From contig NC_041409.2 in the NCBI RefSeq assembly GCF_900747795.2, positions 73,453,960 to 73,517,959 on the forward strand: a stretch of 64,000 nucleotides of DNA. The letters are read 5' to 3'. The position numbers were made by a program, and so were the translations under genes. Under the pieces are notes generated by a model that ran no database searches, was not told the origin of the DNA, and saw only the letters and a list, made by a program, of their open reading frames with translations. How positions within the stretch are numbered: the first letter of the stretch is position 1; each line of letters starts with the position of its first letter. Origin of the DNA: Erpetoichthys calabaricus. Taxonomy: Eukaryota > Chordata > Cladistia > Polypteriformes > Polypteridae. Below are positions 1 through 10,300 of the stretch, one piece after another.

Positions 1-1524
1 AGCCAAAACGGAAATCGCTTTTTTAACTATTCTTTACTAAGTAATCGCCATGACCTGTGGCTACATTTATAGCCAACCTGATCATTCACACATGCAGTTC
101 TGATCTCCCTTTACTCTCTCCTGTATCCCAGATTACACTCAATACCTGCTTACAATTCCACCATAAGATCTAACTTGGATAATCTCTTTACATATCCGCA
201 CTTTATGTAGCCAGTGTCGCGCATGGGTGCCAGAGGGTCCCCTCCCAGTTTTTCCCAGGTATGTGTCACCACCCCAAGCCAAGAGGGAGTGCCCTTCTGC
301 TAACTGTCCTGTCTTTTTTTTTCCTTCAGAGTGCTGAGAACCCACCCAGTGAGAGATACTGACTCTGCCTCCCCAGTCCCAGGCCCATAAAAGGGCACCA
401 CAGACTTTAAGGAGCACAAACCCCTTGGGGTTCAGAACAAGGCCACTTTTACTTTCATAAATGGTGCCCAATGGATAACAGCGGCTACTCAGTATCATCA
501 GAGTTTGGCAACCGGTTGGGGTTTGAGGGTCCACTCTGTGTCCAGATCGAGCGCCCCTTAACTTTCATAAATGTCACCCTCGGCAGATGTCTACTGTATT
601 TCGCCTACTGGATTGACCAGCTCTGGTGTCAAATTTAAATTGAGAGAGATGGGGAGAGGCGTGTGCACACGAGCCGGACCCCTGCTAAAATTAATTGACT
701 TATCTAGAAATTAATATAAGGTGAAAGGATTTATGTGAGCATTACCCTGTATGCAGAGAGTGAACAAATATAAACTCAACACTAAAAACAACCTCCCGGC
801 TGATTATCCGCAAATTGCGATGATTTCTCTGACACTATAAAGGTACAGATCTGCTCTCCATCATGGCCCGAAGCATCCAATAATTATATCTTGAAACTGA
901 AAAAGATCTTTTAACTCTCAATCAGGTACTTCTTACAAAAAGATTATGTTTAATAAATATGAACTATAATTAGTCACAGCCCCTTCGGAATCAACAGCTA
1001 ATGCCAGCACATCAATCCTTTGAATTGGAGTCTGTGGTCTATGAAGGCTGTTAGGCCACCATAAGCCTGTTAGGTTTACATTTTTAACTACATGCTTTTG
1101 TAAAGTACTGTTTAAAAATAAGTAGTCTACCGATGCATGGAACTGCTTTCTATTTTTGCTATTATTTTTGAATATGACTCATTCATACAAAAATATTTAA
1201 TAAAGAAAAATGTGTTGACTATTTAACAAGGTAGCTAACTTTCAAATCAGTTAACTAAGTTCCCAAACTCATCTGAATGTTGCACATGAATAACATGCTA
1301 TACTGTTTGGCCACTCAAGTGACAACACAATCTTTCCCTAAATGATGTCACTACTGACGGTCACCTTCCTTTTGTATTTTCATGTTTTCATCTCCATGGT
1401 ACCTACAAGGGATCAGCCTGGGTGTCGCAAATACTAAGATGACAAATGGAGCATGAAGATGTCAACACACTGCAATGTAACAGAATGGCAGGGTTTGTGT
1501 CACCTTCTTCAGCTCTACTTCTAA
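1..1524. other. Gene-free stretch, probable SLC38A6 intron
   Basis: No coding exon could be recognised on either strand. Bases 139-620 are richer in GC than their surroundings and give a 131-codon open frame on the minus strand, but that frame resembles no family I know and has no splice context. The stretch lies downstream of the probable SLC38A6 first exon on the same strand, so it is most likely intronic. Confidence 0.4.
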
Positions 1525-1800
1525 AAAGACATCAAGTCAAGTTTTGAAAGTCCCTAAAGTTTTACTGTCTACCATGCTACTTTGTCACTTATTCCAAATG
1601 TCTGTGGTTCTCTTTGTGAATAAAAATTTCTTAATGTTTGTCTGAAATTTACCCTTAACAAATTTCCAACTGTGTCCCTGTGTTCTTGATGGACTCATTT
1701 TAAACTAACAGTCTCAATCCACTGGACTAATTCTTTTTATAATTTTAAACACTTCAGTCATGTCTCCTCTTAATCTCCTTTTGCTTAAAGTCACAATCTC
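1525..1800. repeat. Interspersed repeat, LINE 3'-region-like (copy A)
   Basis: This stretch closely matches 30520-30770 in the same window; for example 'gttttgaaagtccctaaag' is followed in both by a run about closing gaps in 'cttattccaa' and 'tcaatccactg'. Two diverged copies in one orientation show it is an interspersed repeat. Its text recalls 3' regions of CR1/L2-type LINEs of lower vertebrates, but that family assignment is from memory and uncertain. Confidence 0.55.
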
Positions 1801-3135
1801 GATCCACTGTACAGCTGTGCACTCTGTCACCACTCCTGGGATTTCCCCGACAGCCCTGACTTGAGTTTTGAAGAGAGAAATGCTCCTGGATTGTTCACTC
1901 TTGCCTGGTGCAGACTAATTCCGTCAATTCTCCTTTTCTTTTCTTTAGTGCGCTACCCCGGAGGTGACCTGTGTAATAGGCACACCTTGAGAGGAGGCCT
2001 GCACCATGACTAACAGCAGACTTGGGAAGATGTTTACAAATTGCCAAGCTTTTGATCACACATTCTAGATGAAGCTTTGATTGATGCTCTGCCTAAGCCT
2101 CTAATTTAGAGTTGCCATGTTGCAGCAATTACTTGGCAGGCACATGAAGCTCATTTAAACTCGTCTGTATTATTCGCCCATTTGTTCTTGACTCTCATTC
2201 CTTACTCTATCATGGACTCTCTAAAGCTCGGAGTCTCTTCAGTTTTTTTAATCAAAATTTGGACTTTACTTTTATAGGGTTTGCCCACTTTCTAACTCAG
2301 CCTTGCATTAATTTATCATCTACATCTTCACCTTTGTCATGTTTATTAACTAACGGGTTTACTTGTTTTCTTTTGCTACCCTTTAATGCACATCTCACAA
2401 AATTAAATACAATCCTCTTTAAAGTAACACCACTAGCAGCTCTTCTCTCATCTCACTTCCATGAAATTTGTCATTGCTATTTATTACCAATGATCCAGTC
2501 TATAAGAAACAATAAGGATGAAACCACAGACATGGAGAAGCTGCACCACCATCGACTCCTTCAGTATTCTCAAATTCCCAGTTTACAAATCCCAATTAAA
2601 AAAGAGGGATTAACGATATGCTATAGCAAACTATCAAGGCCCCATCTGGATGTGGTCTTCTTAACATATGAGAAATTCAGACATGAATTTCTAAATTTCC
2701 CCATGGGATTAATAAAGTTTATCTAATCGAATCTAAATGATTTTCTCAGGACAATATTATAAGTATTACAAGTTAAACACACCAGTTATCAGCTGCTAGG
2801 GATACTGGTGTATCCCCAAGTTATATTTGCAGTGTCAGAGAAAAGTCCTCCCATGTTATTAAACATTAAATCAAATGGGTTTATACATTCTTCAATGATG
2901 TTTGCCTCTGAATATCAGATGAGATGGTACACATACAATGTGCCTTACACGGTGACTCTGAGAACAACCACAGTGGACTAAAACAGACACCAAGCAGAAA
3001 CATTTCATATTACATTTTATCAGTACAGCCCTCCAAAATAATCAACTGGATAAGTAAGAACAGAAAATGAACAGAGAGCACCTATGTAGTCTTTGATATT
3101 TCACCAGACTGGTTCATGATGTTCTCCAAGATGTA
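1801..3135. other. Gene-free stretch
   Basis: Nothing convincing was seen. A 155-codon open frame at 2259-2726 on the + strand has no recognisable domain. Its end runs into 'ttccccatgggattaataaag' near 2697-2718, a diverged copy of a retroposon 3' tail that also occurs near 39185 and 61950, so at least that part is repeat-derived. Confidence 0.4.
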
Positions 3136-4377
3136 CACTGCCGGTCAAAAGATAGAACACCTCTGTGTTTTCAGTTTTTATGGAAATGCACTCAACGTTT
3201 CATGAAATCAAGGTATGGAACAAATAAACAATGGCAAATAAAAACTAAGTCAAGAAATCATTAAGTGTGCAAACTTTAAGACAAATTTTTGATTCATCAA
3301 AGTAGCCCCCTTTTGCTGATCTAACAGCCAAACTGTGTTAATTTTTGTGTTTCAGAATGCCAGTCACTCTGTGTAAGTCACCACCTCTGTCTCCAGCAAA
3401 AGAACCCGAGACCATCAGACTTCATTCTCCATGTTTGACAGTTGGTGTCACACACTGAGGGATCATCCTTTCAACAACTCAACAACGTACAAACACCCTG
3501 TTTGAGGAACTAAAGATTTCAAATTTCGATTCATTGGTCCATAAGACTGTCCAGTCTACAGTAGTCAACAGCTGGTATTTCAAGGCCCTGTTTTTTCCTT
3601 TAAGGACTGGCTTTCTTACTGCTACTTGTCCTGTCAAACCTGCAGCACAAAGTCCCCTCTTTACAATAGAAACTGACACTTGCTTTTTTCGACCTGGACT
3701 ACTAAGCCTTTCTTGAAGCTGTTGTGTTGCAAGGCGCCTGTGATCCCACAAGCTGGTGACCCTCAGAAACATGTCTTCTCATTGAGTTGTCACTTTGGGT
3801 CTACCAGCTCTCTTCCTATTGGAGTTCCTTCCTGTTTCCAATTTGCCTTTGTATTGAGGAGGACACCACCGGACTCACTGACACTTGGATTTTTTTTGTA
3901 GTTTCTCTGCATGAAAGGCCTACACTTCTAAGGGTAACAATGCTCTGTCTCGTTTCATATGTAAATTGCCGTTTTCTTGCCATTATCACTGGAATATCAT
4001 TCAAGTAGTACCACAGAGGGTGCATTAACAGTCTGTTCCAACTCTGCTTTAAGATAGACAGAGGGATTTTAAGTAATCAGCAGAAGTTTGGACACCTGTG
4101 CAGATTGTTTGCTTCAATTTACAAGGCTTACTTTACTTTTATTGCCACAGAACATCTGTAAGTTGTAACCTATTAGTTGTTCCCTGAAGAAGGCCCATTA
4201 GAAATATTCTAAAATTTCTTATTTTTCAGTTTTTGCTAAAGTAAACTTTAAATTTAAACCTCTGGCAGTTTACTGCTTACCTTTTCACCATTTTAGGTCA
4301 TTCATTGCATTTCAACTGATTAAATGTGAAGAAAAACTAGAAAAACGGAGGTATTCTAGAACATTTGACTGGTAGTA
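3136..4377 (-). mobile_element. Tc1-like DNA transposon, decayed
   Basis: The ends are inverted repeats: CACTGCCGGTCAAAAG at 3136 and its diverged complement ending near 4377, followed inside by 'aacacctc' on both sides. A TA lies just outside the left end, as expected for Tc1/mariner target sites. The minus strand encodes two broken pieces of transposase. The N-terminal helix-turn-helix part (3816-4025) reads ARKRQFTYETRQSI. A middle part (3479-3772) runs through LTTVDWTVLWTNESKFEIF, where the first catalytic-type D region is degraded. Frameshifts and stops make it non-functional. A second, more deleted member of the same family lies at 23733-24417. Confidence 0.85.
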
Positions 4378-4744
4378 TAATGTTCAGCTAATGCTAAAAA
4401 CAAATCTCATTTCTCCTTCTATTTTAGATCTGCTCATCTTGCATGTAATCTCTTAACCGTGCTGATGCATCCAAGACACTGTAGAGGAAGTGGACGTGAA
4501 GAGTCCAAGGGGATGAATGAAAATTATGTGGATGGACAGGGTAGCCAATGACTTGAGAAGAATACTCCAAAGGAGGCCCAAAAAGTGGGGAACAGAAACT
4601 GAGGGGGCAACCAGCCATACTTAGCCATTCCAAATGCTGTCCATTATAATGTTTTTAGTTCTTGCATGCTTTGTATTATTCCAAGTTCTTACTCATATAT
4701 TGCTAAGGGAACACAAGAGTTTTTCAAAGTTAAAAAATAAAAAA

Positions 4745-5180
4745 TTCTTGAATAGCTAAGCCAGTCACCGGATTTAAATCCAATTGAGCATGCCTTCCAT
4801 ATGCTAAAGAGAAAACTTAGAGGGACAAGTCCCCAAACCAAGCTGGAGCTGAAGATGGCTGCATTAGAGGCTTGACAAGACATCACCAGAGAAGATCCTC
4901 GGCACCTGGTGATGTCTATGAATCGAATATTTCAAGAAGGGAAATGCGACAAAATTCCAAAATATGATGGCTTTAATAGATCTGCCATTGCCGTGTGCCA
5001 AACATTATGGTGCTCTGAAATGTGACATGTTTGAAAAGTGTTATTTGTTCATGCAAAAGCCTTAAAAGGAAAGCCTGCAATGTGCACTTTAATCATAATA
5101 TCTGAATTTTTTGATTTGTAACTATAAACTGTGGAGCAGAGGGAGAAATCAAAGAAAAATGTGTCTTTGTCCCAAACATT
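4745..5180 (+). mobile_element. Tc1/mariner transposase C-terminal fragment
   Basis: The + strand near 4760-4960 translates to SPDLNPIEHAF-MLKRKLRG and on to ALEAWQDI-like residues, which is the C-terminal DDE block of Tc1 transposases with the glutamate of the PNPIE-type motif still present. The tryptophan codon expected after ALEA is TGA, so the frame is broken. No clear terminal repeats were seen, so this is a remnant; the sequence to about 5180 may be its flank. Confidence 0.65.
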
Positions 5181-6340
5181 ATAAAGGGCACTGTGCACCC
5201 CCTGGTAAAGCCTGCCCATCTCAAGAGGAATTTTGTAAATGTCAGATGGTTTCATCAAAGAATACACCATGGATGATGAGAAGGAGACCTTTAGATGCTT
5301 ACTTTCTGTGTGAATTCTGGTCTACACACAACAGTCTTTTTCAGCATTTTAAGTTTTAAAAAGGTTTTTTTTTTTTTGATCAACTGCACTTTTACTAAAC
5401 TTTTACTGAAGTGTAAGCAGTGTTGTTATTTGTTGTGAAAACTGCACCATAAATGGAAAAATTGGTTAATAATGCTTGGCATTTCATAATAGAAAGTATT
5501 TTGTTTTAGGTACCAATGTAAAAATGGAGATTGAATACCCGAGTACTTATCATGTTTGGAGTGGGAAAGACTTTAACTGCCAGGGACCTCGATAATAATT
5601 TAAATTAGACTTCGTAAGTCTCTGCTCATTCTGTTTTTTCTCATTGGAACTCTTAATTTTCAGGTGCCAAATATGTGCATATAGATTGACTTGTCACTTA
5701 AAATTGTGACACAGCAAGTGGGAAGGTGTACATGCCACATGTGACAGGCTGCTGCCCTGTCCATGATGCTGCCGAAATAGACCATGGCCCCCAAAAAGAA
5801 CCCAAACCCCCACAGTGCCAGAATCCCACCTAATTCAATTCATTGTGATAAGTGTCAAAACAGATGGGTGGCTGGGTATGAAATTGGGATGTGATTCATT
5901 TAAATGCCACATGTGGAATTTGATAGGCCTGACACTGACTTGGACATTATTTCTCTCAACACTCATATTTGTAGCAGTGATACAAGTCATACAGACATAG
6001 TAAAGGTTTTAAAGTTTTTCTAGTTACTGAACCACTCTGTATCCTTTTCCACGGATGTAATGTACGTGTTTGGATAAAGATTTGTATAATGATAAATCAG
6101 TCAACAGCATTTCATTCAATAACCACTAAAACTTCCATGTAGACACAGAAGTAGGGGTAACCAGATTTTCAGTTGTACTGTATACTATGTACTGTATGTA
6201 GGTTAACTCCACACATAATGACAATCCTCATTTGTTTAATGCCTACTTTGTCTCATCATCAGGGATCAATGCATGGGAAGAAAAACATTTTTACAAATAA
6301 TCACATATGGCTGCTACACGATGCCTCAAGTGGGAACGCA
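5181..6340. other. Gene-free stretch, probable SLC38A6 intron
   Basis: No exon, RNA gene or clear repeat was recognised. Short open frames of 61-82 codons are present on both strands without family resemblance. Confidence 0.4.
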
Positions 6341-7060
6341 TAATTGCCGGTTTTTGTGTACTTCTTGGTCTTCCTCGCGATGCGATATAAAGTTAACGCA
6401 ACTTTCTGATCAACCGATGGGTACAGAGTGTGGTCTTATTTAGAGTTTCGTGCCCGCTGATATACACAAATTATACCAAAAAAGAAGGGCTCGGGTATGC
6501 CGCTTTAACTGAAATATGCCGGGACGTCGTACCGGTGCTCATTGGATCACTTAAAGACCTGCTTCTGCGTCACATCACTAGACATTTTTGACTGACAGGT
6601 GTGCGGCGCTTGGCGGGTGTTGCTTGATGTCTGTGGCGGTTGACTTAAGTTTGTTGCACAATAAAACTTCTTTTAGATGAATAGGAAACCTGTTAAAGCT
6701 GGGCCATAGTGTTGTCTTGAGAAATAGCTGAAATATAACAGGTAGCATGGTCTGAAACCGGAATGCCTGGTCACCCTACAAAGAGAAGAAATTGAGGTAC
6801 CACCATACATGTCGAAAAAAGTAACCAAAACGTGAATGCTCGGGATGTCATAGGGTACACTCGAAACCAAGACTTTGTGGTTAATACTAATGCTTCTGGT
6901 CACTTAAGTACAGATTTGACAGACACCCACACATTATTCTGAGCGGTTGTCTCTTCGCTTATTTTATTTTAGCAGCACCTTCACTTTTCTGTGATCGCGA
7001 TGAATTCCGCCTAATCACGTTGGTTTACAAGTAACTTCTGCAGATAGTGATCGCACTTAC
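6340..7060. promoter_or_regulatory. CpG-rich region flanking the shared promoter
   Basis: CG dinucleotides are clearly more frequent here than in the rest of the AT-rich window (for instance around 6370-6400, 6500-6535 and 6600-6625), and the enrichment continues to about 7400. It covers the start of the probable SLC38A6 first intron. No exon was identified within it; a minus-strand open frame at 6673-6903 has no recognisable domain. Confidence 0.45.
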
Positions 7061-7183
7061 TTCCAGAAGAGGCGCTGAATCCGAATTGTTGCCATCCGGC
7101 GTCGATACACTTGAATGATAATCTTGTTGGTGCGGTGCTGCATACTTTGCGTTGATAGACTCGCTAAGAAGGGGCTCAGTCAT
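7061..7183 (-). CDS. SLC38A6: Probable first coding exon of SLC38A6 (amino acid transporter)
   Basis: This minus-strand exon begins at an ATG (7181-7183) and runs 41 codons in phase 0 to a strong donor, GAA|GTAAGT, at 7060-7055. The peptide starts MTEPLLSES and ends NNSDSAPLLE. An upstream in-frame reading extends past 7183 but has no ATG, so I chose the internal ATG. SLC38A6 is a membrane transporter of the sodium-coupled neutral amino acid family; its family N-termini are hydrophilic cytosolic tails that end in a PLL-type motif just before the first membrane helix, as in human (LSPLLSNE, from memory). Assignment rests mainly on context: in human SLC38A6 is head-to-head with TRMT5, exactly as here. 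The second exon with the first membrane helix was not found in 1-7000 and may lie off the window. Another gene with a divergent first exon cannot be excluded. Confidence 0.6.
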
Positions 7184-7377
7184 CGCAATTACAGAATATT
7201 GCAGCTTCTTTGCCGTGTCTCTACCGGCCACCTCAGCTGCAGCGCCTATTTACAACACGTGACAACTCACGAGACGGTCGAAGACCCGCCCTTATTCCCA
7301 TGCGCGAATAAACGGTTTGCGTCGCCTGCTGATGACGTAAAAGGAATACGCCTGAAAGTCGGAAGGCGAAGGAAGGG
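7184..7377. promoter_or_regulatory. Bidirectional promoter between SLC38A6 and TRMT5
   Basis: Only 194 bp separate the two divergent start codons. The gap is CpG-rich and has no good TATA box. Visible sites are an E-box CACGTG at 7256-7261, a GC-box-type CCCGCCC at 7285-7291, a partial NRF1-like ATGCGCG near 7300, and a CRE/ATF-like TGACGTAA at 7333-7340. CpG-rich, TATA-less, bidirectional layouts are typical of housekeeping genes such as tRNA-modification enzymes. Transcription start points cannot be read from sequence. Confidence 0.65.
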
Positions 7378-7385
7378 ATGTGGAG
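7378..7385 (+). CDS. TRMT5: TRMT5 coding exon 1 (eight coding bases)
   Basis: The first exon contributes ATG TGG AG and then the donor GTAAGG at 7386. Joined to the G at 8316 this gives Met-Trp-Arg and continues Phe-Cys-Ser in the frame of exon 2. The human protein also has a Trp-Arg near its start (ILWRPFG, from memory). The 5' untranslated part lies upstream within the CpG-rich promoter; its start is unknown. Confidence 0.8.
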
Positions 7386-10300
7386 GTAAGGTTTGCGAGG
7401 CTGCAGTACTATATTTAAAAGACTGAACATATAAGTGTCTGTACTTATTTAAAAATACAAATGCCAGTGTTAATTTGATGCACAGCTGCAATCAATTTTA
7501 ATACATGTGTGTTTAATAAATGAGCTTGCATGTGACCAGATACTTTAATAAAAAGGTCCACGTGTAAAGACTGGACTGACTTCATTCAGGTTTCATACAC
7601 CGCAATTACAATTCATACAGAGAACCTCGCAAAAATAATATTTATATTAAAGGCTGCATGTTGTATCGATCATTCAGACGTCATATTGCCATTCTGCTAA
7701 AGACAGTACCCAGTTAAAAGACCTGCATATACTAACTACATCTTCTATGTTACAAACGCACACAGTACAATTTGGGTATAAGATGAAGTGGCGTATATTT
7801 TTAGTTTAGGAAATGCGGAAGAGGATGGATGAAATAGTCTTGGTATATTCACTCATGTTGTTACTATCAGTTTGTCCATACTCAAAGTTATCCCTGAGGT
7901 TAAATCACAATGTCTGCATGTGTGTAATTTTCTATTTGGTATGAGATACTCTATGAACTACCCATCTACATTCAAAGCTCACCTGTCCAGTTTGGAGATG
8001 TTGGAAGAAGTAGCGTTTCCTCTCAACAGTGTGCTTAAGGCAGATGTAAACCCACGACGGGACACAATACCATTTGCAGTAAGTGAACATCCATTCATTT
8101 GCCAAACCCACTTTATCCTGAGGGGAAGCTGGATTTTGTCCCACCAGGCAAAGGGTGCAAGGCAGGAACAACCAGGGACACGGTGACTCTGGGTGCTGTG
8201 TATTCCTCCCATAGTCCAACGACATGCAGGCTAGGTGGATTAGTGATGCTGAAATTGGTCTGTGTATGCGTGTGCTAACATAAATAATTACGTTAATTTT
8301 CAAATTGTTTTGTAGGTTTTGTTCTTCTGTGAAGACTAACCAAGGAACAGTAAACACTTTGCTTCTAAGTTTTACGACAAATCTTCTTGCAAATCCTGCT
8401 ATAAGAAAACTTTCCTCAGTTCTCACCAGAAACAGATTTGCAGGAATGTTGCCAACAGCAGATGCAAAGTACGAAAATGTGGATTTGTATGCGCCACCGG
8501 CATTTGTCCGTGGAATGACCAAGCTAAATAGAGAAGCTTTTAAGAAAAGCGTCTCTGTACCTGCATTACGAGTGAAGAAGGAAATTATAAACAAACTTAT
8601 GAAATCTTTAAAGAGTGTTGCACTTCAGCGGCCAGGTGTTAAGAGAGTTGTGGAGGACCCTAACGACGAAAACCACAAACTAGTGCTTTTGGATCCATAT
8701 AAAATTTCCACTGGGGTGTCCTTTGGTGAACCAGAAAAAAATGTTTTGAAAGAGCACAATGTTAGTGCAGAAATACACAAATACAACTTGGAGATGACGT
8801 ACGAGAATTTCAAATGTGAGGAAATCCTGCGTGCTGTGCTACCAGAAGGACAGGATGTGACCTCAGGATTCAGTAGAGTCGGTCATATTGCCCATATGAA
8901 TTTACGTGAGCACCAGCTGCCATACAAGCACCTAATTGGTAAGAAATCACATTTAGGTGTTTGTAACATAGTATGAAATTTGATCATGGCTTGGTGGGAC
9001 AGTGATAAGCACAGCTTCAGAGGCACAGGAGTATGGGTATATTTCACAGGCCAGTTACGGCACAAGTGTAGAATCCTGCACATTAGTTGCATTTGTCATT
9101 CTAAGTTGTCTTTTTATGAGTGAGTGCATCCTAAATGTATTGTTGATAAATAAAACCACATTAAAACATATAACCATTTTAGTGATAGAAAATAAACAGC
9201 TTTGGTCCAAGTCTGATCTCCTTATGTGGGAATTTTCTTTCGAGTCAGAATTGTCATTTTCAACATCCCAAAGTTGTGGGTGTATATGAATACATCTTTA
9301 TGTGTTGGTCCTCATGTCACTGTCCTAAACTTAATTTACACATACCTTCTTAAAATAAATATTTGACTTTTACCTGGGCATAGTTTAATCATTGAGCAAG
9401 CTATAGGATCTAAAAATATAACCTAGTCGTTTTAAGTTCAGTTTCCTAACTTCTACCTTACCTCCTCACCCAAAAAATAAAGTGTGCTTTGTGGTTTATA
9501 TGTGGTCTGTACATCAGGTCTGATTACAGCAAGCAGTAGGATTTTATTTACCATTTTTGTGCTGTGTCTTTGTAGCTCAGAAGTTGTGATGAGCAAACCG
9601 CACGCACAACTTCACCCTCAATTTGCTTTGCCATGAGTTTGGTGAAACTACAGACATCTTTGGGAAATTCCCTAAAATGTGCAAATTGCGCTAAAGTCAC
9701 ATGAATGTGGAAGGAGGAACTGAACTAGTTTTGAGTGGATTATAATGGTGCAGTGGTCTTCAAAGTGTCACTGAGAGCTAGAGAAGCATCTTTCAACTAT
9801 CCTGGACTGATTAACGTGGCTAAAAATGTGATCTCAGTCATGAGGCAGATGTGTACTAACCCCTGTGCCTCAAACAGCAGAAAACACTGATAGAATTATA
9901 GTCACAATCAAAAGACAACAAATGGCCACAAATTAGCAAAAAGATCTATATCTATCTATTATATATAGTGGGTATAGAAAAGAATCACCCCCTTCGAAAT
10001 ATTCCCTTTTTTTGCTTTACAGCCTTAAATGAAAACATACACAAAAAATATCACAGTTACAGTTCTGAAAAATTATAAAAACAATCAAAAACAAATACTG
10101 AGATTAATAAAGGATCACCCCCTAATGTCAATATTTTGTTGAACCACCTTTTGCTTTAATGACAGCCTTGAATCTGTTGGGATACTTCTCTGTCAGCTTT
10201 GCACATCTAGATTGAGCAATATTTTCCAACTCTTCTTTACAGAACTGTTCCAAATGCGGTCAAATTAGATGGTGAGCGTTGGTGGACTGCTATCTTCAAA

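Noticed and set aside
139-534. 131-codon minus-strand open frame in a GC-richer patch
   Set aside because: No recognisable domain, no splice sites in the right places and no support from context; left as unexplained intron.
2259-2726. 155-codon + strand open frame
   Set aside because: Low-complexity composition, no family resemblance, and its end runs into a retroposon tail.
7184-7231. Longer N-terminus for the SLC38A6 exon (AGRDTAKK...)
   Set aside because: The upstream frame has only a GTG, not an ATG; the ATG at 7183 is the better start.
8305-8307. TTG as a TRMT5 start within the exon 2 reading frame
   Set aside because: It lies in the polypyrimidine tract before the acceptor at 8315; the ATG at 7378 spliced to 8316 explains the frame.
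7932-8594. 220-codon minus-strand frame opposite TRMT5 exon 2
   Set aside because: Antisense shadow of the TRMT5 exon and a SINE relic.
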